Source: Cytophagaceae bacterium
Lineage (GTDB): Bacteria > Bacteroidota > Bacteroidia > Cytophagales > Flexibacteraceae
Reading direction: 5' to 3'
DNA: 64,000 bases
Assembly: GCA_947458545.1 (NCBI GenBank)
Contig: CANGYH010000003.1
Location: 37,809-101,808, forward strand
Shown here: positions 60,073-64,000 of the stretch, piece by piece
Position numbering within the stretch: the stretch's first letter is position 1
Layout of the letters: the number at the start of each line of letters is the position of its first letter
Translations under genes and position numbers: made by a program
The notes under the pieces: generated by a model
What the model was told of the DNA's origin: nothing
The model's database searches: none
Seen by the model: the letters and a program-made list of their open reading frames with translations, nothing else

Positions 60073-60324
60073 ATGCGCTTTACTGCCCACATAGACGTAC
60101 TGCCGTTAGACGAAATTCTGGACCCACAAGGCAAAGCCGTATTGTTGGGCCTGCAACACTTACACATTGCTGGCGTGCAAGACGTACGCATAGGCCGCTC
60201 TGTGATGATGACGCTGGAGGCCGACACGGAGGCCGAAGCCAGCCAGAAGGTGGAGCAAGCCTGCCAAAAACTGCTGGCCAACCCCATCATGGAGCGCTTT
60301 ACCTTCGAGCTTACGGCTGCTTAA
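60073..60324 (+). CDS. purS: Phosphoribosylformylglycinamidine synthase subunit PurS
   Basis: 83 residues: MRFTAHIDVLPLDEILDPQG then KAVLLGLQHLHIAGVQDVRI and MERFTFEL, the PurS beta-alpha-beta pattern with DPQG and the G-x-x-x-V-x-x-V-R-x-G loop. It bridges PurL and PurQ in purine synthesis. It follows pssA by 48 bases; purL and purQ are not in this window. Confidence 0.92.
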   Translation: MRFTAHIDVLPLDEILDPQGKAVLLGLQHLHIAGVQDVRIGRSVMMTLEADTEAEASQKVEQACQKLLANPIMERFTFELTAA

Positions 60325-60732
60325 GGCCTGCGCTGTTATGTAAGTGTTAGCAGACATTTACGGTGTTACAACGCAAATCTGCCAGCGCCGGGGCACTTTA
60401 CCCCGGCTGCGATTGTACTAACAGTAGATGCCAGACCATGCCGCCGTACTTAACAGTGGCCACCAGCCCGCAGTGCCAAATTTTGATTGGCGCTTGGTAC
60501 ACGTAAAGGCAAAGGGCCATTGTGCAGATTTTAGTGGGGGCCTGGCCCCCACTTTTGCATCAGTCCTCTACGCGGCAAACGCCCCGCAGAGGCCGCCCAA
60601 CCAACCTAGCCCGAGGCTAAGCACAAAGCAGCCCGCACACCTGGTCAAGCCAGATTGTACGACGCCAGCCCCCAGCCCCAGGCCCACTTGACAAGCACAA
60701 CAGTCAACCAACCCCTTACTCCAGTTACCAGC
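60325..60732 (+). other. 408-base intergenic stretch with a perfect GC hairpin
   Basis: No credible gene. At 60533-60553 AGTGGGGGCC and its exact complement form a palindrome followed by TTTT, a terminator-like structure that may end purS transcripts or a short RNA. The rest shows no clear promoter. Confidence 0.6.
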
Positions 60733-61026
60733 ATGGTCACACTTGTTTACACCATTCCTAAAGAAGAGCTCAATCAGTATGCCTTCTCGCAGGACGACGT
60801 CTTGTCTGGCGATCAGGACGGCCGCCGCTCTCGGTCTTACAACCTGCAGCGGGCCGAGCGCCTTGGCAATGCCTTCCACGGAAAGGTGCGTATCAATTTC
60901 TTGACGCAAGACAAGTCTGAGCGCACCGTAGAGACCACCGTCTGGGCAGCCGGCGACGACTTCGTCAACCTAAAGGGAGGCATCACCTTGCCCGTGCGTG
61001 CCATCACCCGGGTAGAGTTTGCCTAA
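60733..61026 (+). CDS. Conserved small protein of unknown function
   Basis: 97 residues from ATG 60733. MVTLVYTIPKEELNQYAFSQ, a helix with YNLQRAERLGNAFHGKV, then strands INFLTQDKSERTVETTVWAA, DFVNLKGGITLPVRAI. Looks like a compact beta domain found as a stand-alone protein in Bacteroidota, where I recall it only as hypothetical. A strong terminator follows. Confidence 0.65.
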   Translation: MVTLVYTIPKEELNQYAFSQDDVLSGDQDGRRSRSYNLQRAERLGNAFHGKVRINFLTQDKSERTVETTVWAAGDDFVNLKGGITLPVRAITRVEFA

Positions 61027-61063
61027 GGCCAGGCTTTCAGACAACCAACCACCACAAAAAACC

Positions 61064-61097
61064 GAAAGCCCCGGCGTCGCAAGATGCCGGGGCTTTC
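61064..61097. terminator. Bidirectional terminator between convergent genes
   Basis: GAAAGCCCCGGC and its exact complement around a 10-base loop, A-rich on the left and T-rich on the right; serves both the small gene and the export lipoprotein gene. Confidence 0.85.
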
Positions 61098-61113
61098 TAT
61101 TATGCATGGTGCA

Positions 61114-61947
61114 TTAGCGCACCAGCGTTATCACCAGCAGCACCGTAGATAGGGCCGAGAGGCCTATAGACAGCGCAGGCAGGTTTAGCCGGTCGGCCTT
61201 CTGCCGCAGGGGTACGGCGTACACCACATCGTTGGGCTGCAGGTAGAAGTAGGGGCCGCTCAGTACCTGAGTGTCCGTCAGGTCTAGCGTATGGGTGATG
61301 ACCTGTTGGCCGCGCCGGCGCACCAGGCGCACGGCCCTACGGTCTGCGGCATCGGTCATGTCTCCGGCCAGGCCCAGGGCCTCGGGCAGCGTCAGCACCT
61401 CGTTGTAATTGTAGTAAGTGCCGGGGTTGCGCACCTCGCCCAGCACGGTGATCTTAAAAGAGACCAGCCGCACTTTTACCACCGCCCCGCGCACCAACGT
61501 GTTGAGGCGGCTTTGTATCCGGGCTTCCACCTCCTCTGCCGTAGCGTCTGCCGCGCGGAAACTGCCCAGCACCGGCAGAAAGATGGTGCCAGAGTCTGAG
61601 ACAGAGTACCCTGCCATAAACGTCTGCAGTGCGTTGATGGCGTTGGCACCGGCCTGGCCCATGGCATCTGCCCCAAAGGGGGCCAGGGCCGCAGGGTCTG
61701 TGCCCGAGTAGCGTACAGATAGCACGTCTCCGGCCTGCAGCTTGTAGGGTGGGCGGGGTGGGTTGTAGGTGGCCGTGCCCGTATTGGGCTGAAAGTATGC
61801 CAGCCGCGCCCGGGGAATGCAGCCGCCCAGCGACAGGCAGCCCAGCAGGGCAACGTAGCAGAGCTGGGCCAGGCAGCGGCGCAAAGGTGGTTTGGCCAAT
61901 CGTAGTACGCTCACGTTAAATCTTACGTGTGTTGGGTGCATCAGCAT
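61114..61947 (-). CDS. Polysaccharide export lipoprotein, Wza-like
   Basis: 277 residues. Lipobox GCLSLGGC; the polysaccharide biosynthesis/export domain (YKLQAGDVLSVRYSG, about residue 68, and SDSGTIFLPVLGSF); a SLBB domain (ITVLGEVRNPGTYYNYNEVL, then TLPEALGLAGDMTD); and a C-terminal hydrophobic helix (LSIGLSALSTVLLVITLV). It forms the outer-membrane channel for capsule or exopolysaccharide. No other polysaccharide genes are in the window. Confidence 0.92.
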   Translation of the reverse strand: MLMHPTHVRFNVSVLRLAKPPLRRCLAQLCYVALLGCLSLGGCIPRARLAYFQPNTGTATYNPPRPPYKLQAGDVLSVRYSGTDPAALAPFGADAMGQAGANAINALQTFMAGYSVSDSGTIFLPVLGSFRAADATAEEVEARIQSRLNTLVRGAVVKVRLVSFKITVLGEVRNPGTYYNYNEVLTLPEALGLAGDMTDAADRRAVRLVRRRGQQVITHTLDLTDTQVLSGPYFYLQPNDVVYAVPLRQKADRLNLPALSIGLSALSTVLLVITLVR

Positions 61948-62125
61948 TGGGCCTCAAGCCCTAAACCAGGCAAGGGTAGTTTTGTAAGAGCACCTTAAGG
62001 CTACAAATCTACCCCCCAGGTGGTGGTTAGGCGTTTGGCTAAGAGTTGCCGGCCGTTAATCTCCGTTTCTTCTAAGGCTTTTTGCAGTACTGTCCTCCGG
62101 CATTTTTCCCCGCCCGCCATCGGCT

Positions 62126-63085
62126 ATGCAAATACAACTACCCCAAACTTACCCTGCCCCTTTGGTCTGGATGCTGCGGCTTGCCCTGGCCTCCATATTG
62201 GCGGCATTGGCTGTGCCCACCGCCCACGCCCAGCGCATGGCTGGCCGAGGGCTTTTGGTGAAGCGCAACAGCCAGAAGTATTACTCTCTAACGGTGGGCA
62301 CCGGTACGGCCTTCTATTTTGGAGACCTTGCCAATACCGGGGGCTCGATCACCAATCCGGGCGAGCAGCTTAATATGGGCGTGCGAGTCCGGTTTTCAGA
62401 TAACTTTTCGATGCGCTTCGAGGGGCAGTACTACACGCTCTCTGGCTCTGATGCACATCAGGGCAATGCCAGCCGCGCCAAGCGCAACCTAAGCTTCAGG
62501 GCCAACAATTTTGAGGTTGCCGCCTTGGGCCATTTCGATTTGGTCAAGCCGTCGCGCTATCAAGACAAGTACAGCCGGCGGGCCATTTTTAACTCCTACC
62601 TCTTTGGGGGCATCGGCTTCACCAGCAACAACCCGCAGGCACAGCTCAATGGCCGGTGGGTAAACCTGCGTCCGTTGGGTACAGAAGGTGTGTACTATGC
62701 TGGCCTGCAACCCGTAGTGCCAGTGGGCCTTGGGGTTCGGTTTAGGGTAGGCATGGCCTCAGACATTATGGTTGAGTATGGCTACCGCATAGCCTTTACA
62801 GACTACCTCGACGATGTGAGCGGCAACTACAAGCCGCGCTCCAGCTTCAGCAACGAGCTGGCCGCCCAGCTCTCTGACCGCCGAGGCGAGATTAACCCCA
62901 TCTTCAAAGACGAGGCCGTGGCCAACAAATACAACCGCTTCCGCGGAAACCCCGGCCAAAAGGATGCTTACGGAATATTGTCCGTCAAGTACCAGTACAC
63001 CTTTACCAATACAGGGTATGGCAGCTTCCGCTCGCGGATGGGTATGCGGCGCGGCAGATGGCTGCGGTTTAACAGGTACAAGTAG
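62126..63085 (+). CDS. Outer-membrane beta-barrel protein (DUF6089-like)
   Basis: 319 residues. Signal peptide (LRLALASILAALAVPTAHAQ), then an eight-strand-like barrel: SLTVGTGTAFYFGDLANTGG, GVRVRFSDNFSMRFEGQYYT, FNSYLFGGIGFTSNNP, DIMVEYGYRIAFTDYLDDVS. Ends with a basic tail. The family is common in Bacteroidota and is of unknown function, often near gliding/T9SS or polysaccharide genes. Confidence 0.82.
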   Translation: MQIQLPQTYPAPLVWMLRLALASILAALAVPTAHAQRMAGRGLLVKRNSQKYYSLTVGTGTAFYFGDLANTGGSITNPGEQLNMGVRVRFSDNFSMRFEGQYYTLSGSDAHQGNASRAKRNLSFRANNFEVAALGHFDLVKPSRYQDKYSRRAIFNSYLFGGIGFTSNNPQAQLNGRWVNLRPLGTEGVYYAGLQPVVPVGLGVRFRVGMASDIMVEYGYRIAFTDYLDDVSGNYKPRSSFSNELAAQLSDRRGEINPIFKDEAVANKYNRFRGNPGQKDAYGILSVKYQYTFTNTGYGSFRSRMGMRRGRWLRFNRYK

Positions 63086-63183
63086 GGTATGTGCCGGGCA
63101 TCACAAGGTGCCCCCTAACTTTAGAGACCTTATGCCAAAAGGGCTCGTCGCCGCCAGGCTCGGCCGATAAGTATGCCGTCGGG

Positions 63184-63618
63184 CTATCGCAACCGTATCT
63201 GCCCTTCTACCAATAGCGGATTGCTGAAATCTGCGCTGAGGGTGCGCACGGCCAACTGCGCCTGCAAGCGGCTCAGAAAGTCTCCACACACAAGTCGAAA
63301 GTTGGGCGCCTGATACGTCAGGTAGACCTGCAGCTCTGGATGGTTGCGGTACAGCGTCTCTTTGGCAGCCATGGCCTTGGCCCGGTCTGGCCCGGTGTAG
63401 ATCTGTATGCGGTAGCCTTTGGCCAAGCGGACTTTGGCATTCCGCGCTGCTACGGTATCCAACCAGGCCGCCACGGCCAGATTGCGGGCATGCACAACGG
63501 CAGGCCGAGGCTGGGTTTGGGCCACAGCCAAATTTGGCGGCCACCCGGCAAAAATCCTCCCGCCCAGCGCCAATCCGGCAATCGCCACCGCCCTAGCCAA
63601 TACGCTACGCCTTTGCAT
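63184..63618 (-). CDS. SPOR-domain protein
   Basis: 144 residues. Signal sequence (AVAIAGLALGGRIFAGW), then a SPOR-like repeat at the C-terminus: KGYRIQIYTGPDRAKAMAAK, YRNHPELQVYLTYQAPNFRL, VCGDFLSRLQAQLAVRTLSA. SPOR domains bind denuded peptidoglycan glycans at division sites. A TAGTTTTG box lies about 35 bases upstream on the minus strand. Confidence 0.82.
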   Translation of the reverse strand: MQRRSVLARAVAIAGLALGGRIFAGWPPNLAVAQTQPRPAVVHARNLAVAAWLDTVAARNAKVRLAKGYRIQIYTGPDRAKAMAAKETLYRNHPELQVYLTYQAPNFRLVCGDFLSRLQAQLAVRTLSADFSNPLLVEGQIRLR

Positions 63619-63806
63619 AACACAGCAACCTGCGGCCTAACACCGCCCGGCCCGGCAAAACTACGCCCAGGTGCCAAAGTACATGGGCCCAGCACTTAGA
63701 AAACTTTTAACCCAGAGCCGCCTGACCATGCATGGTTTAGCGATTGTCTAACAAAAAACGCATATCATTGCCAATTATCGAAACTTTTGCCAAATTGCTT
63801 GCTGAA

Positions 63807-63839
63807 TTTGCAACCAAATCACACATCCACGTATATTTG
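63807..63839 (+). promoter_or_regulatory. Strong Bacteroidota promoter for a structured RNA
   Basis: TTTG at 63807-63810 and TATATTTG at 63832-63839, 21 bases apart, an exact match to the -33/-7 consensus. The predicted start is about 63844. No protein gene begins within the 160 bases that remain, so the product is an RNA or a long leader. Confidence 0.75.
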
Positions 63840-63880
63840 TAATGGTTGATCGGTTAGGCGCTAGCTGCTCGGCCCCGTAC

Positions 63881-64000
63881 TGTAAGGTGATGAAATAGGT
63901 AGCCATGCCCACCCGTCTCGTGGGTGGGGAGGTTGGGACAAAGCCACGCAGCTCCTCCGTGTGGCCTAACTACCCCTTGGAGGTTCGACTCCTCCTCTTA
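63881..64000 (+). ncRNA. tRNA-like structured RNA with an oversized variable arm (cut by window end); riboswitch leader is the alternative
   Basis: Bases 63979-63995 are a perfect T arm (GGAGG, loop TTCGACT, CCTCC). Bases 63996-64000 (TCTTA) pair with TAAGG in 63883-63887. Next to that, 63888-63906 give a class II-like D arm (ATG, loop with GG, CAT) very close to bacterial tRNA-Leu. Bases 63908-63924 form a 5-pair hairpin with a 7-base loop (CCGTCTC) in the anticodon position, but base 33 would be C and the reading GTC does not fit Leu. Between it and the T arm are about 50 bases that fold into a long hairpin (63926-63976). Partial likeness to the cobalamin riboswitch core (CCCCGTACTGTAA, GGGGAGG, AAGCCAC) is the main competing idea. 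Confidence 0.4.

Noticed and set aside
60428..60691. 87-codon frame after purS
   Set aside because: Runs through the perfect hairpin at 60533 and is Pro/Ala-rich without motif.
63844..64000. Plain cobalamin riboswitch
   Set aside because: Some core phrases resemble it, but the 3' half forms a perfect tRNA T arm and acceptor pairing; kept only as an alternative.
1..64000. CRISPR array
   Set aside because: No regularly spaced repeats seen; the only short direct repeat (10538/10573) occurs twice.
1..64000. Integrase or transposase gene
   Set aside because: None recognised in any frame; the mechanism of integration and the left end of the element lie outside the window or the element is not integrated by a standard recombinase.

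Overview
The window comes from a GC-rich member of the Bacteroidota. The evidence is a secreted protein with a C-terminal type IX secretion sorting tail (56018-58027), TonB-dependent receptors (one with an N-terminal carboxypeptidase-like regulatory domain), two HYC_CC_PP-type proteins, and repeated promoters of the Bacteroidota type (TAnnTTTG at -7). Many of those -7 boxes lie so close to the start codon that the mRNA would be leaderless or nearly so. I cannot name a genus.

Two worlds meet at about 50.3-50.9 kb. To the right (50.9-64 kb) is ordinary chromosome: a metal-linked HYC_CC_PP / HMA / TonB receptor operon, msrA, metF, a T9SS cargo protein, phosphatidylethanolamine synthesis (psd, pssA) with a gamma-carbonic-anhydrase-like gene between, purS, a Wza-like export lipoprotein, an outer-membrane barrel, a SPOR protein, and a structured tRNA-like RNA cut by the window end. 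To the left (1-49.3 kb) is an accessory element made of virus-like modules interleaved with resistance cargo.

Virus-like parts: the end of a D5/DUF5906-type SF3 helicase (1-699) with a GNAT gene; a minus-strand block with spanin-like protein, holin, two fibre-like proteins and a large RecA/KaiC-fold ATPase (9.4-13.8 kb); a plus-strand block with a tiny basic protein, two methyltransferase-like proteins, a MoxR-type AAA+ ATPase with a VWA-like partner, and a RadC/JAB protein (14.0-19.6 kb); and a long minus-strand virion block (36.8-48.9 kb) with several peptidoglycan-active proteins, small membrane proteins, beta-rich capsid candidates, an annexin-like membrane protein and a 748-residue transglutaminase-like protein. 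I find no terminase, portal, tail tube, tape measure or baseplate. I infer a tailless, probably membrane-containing virus or phage-plasmid; the closest concept I know is the membrane-containing icosahedral phage SSIP-1 of Salisaeta, but I could not compare sequences. A recurring x-G-L-G-x-hydrophobic motif occurs in at least eight of these proteins and may be a maturation protease site.

Cargo: (i) a CsoR-like regulator and Cys-rich exported peptide, then arsR-arsM-arsC-acr3, with crcB, an MFS transporter and a TonB receptor (1.7-9.4 kb); (ii) a second Cys-rich peptide, an AT-richer Type III restriction-modification pair, and a large copper/heavy-metal system (19.7-36.7 kb) containing a four-helix copper-storage protein, CopZ-like chaperone, CopA, DUF305, a CusABC-type efflux pump, an HMA-AraC fusion regulator, a metal-binding lipoprotein and HYC_CC_PP protein. 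A TauE/SafE transporter and a decayed methyltransferase gene lie at the right edge of the element.
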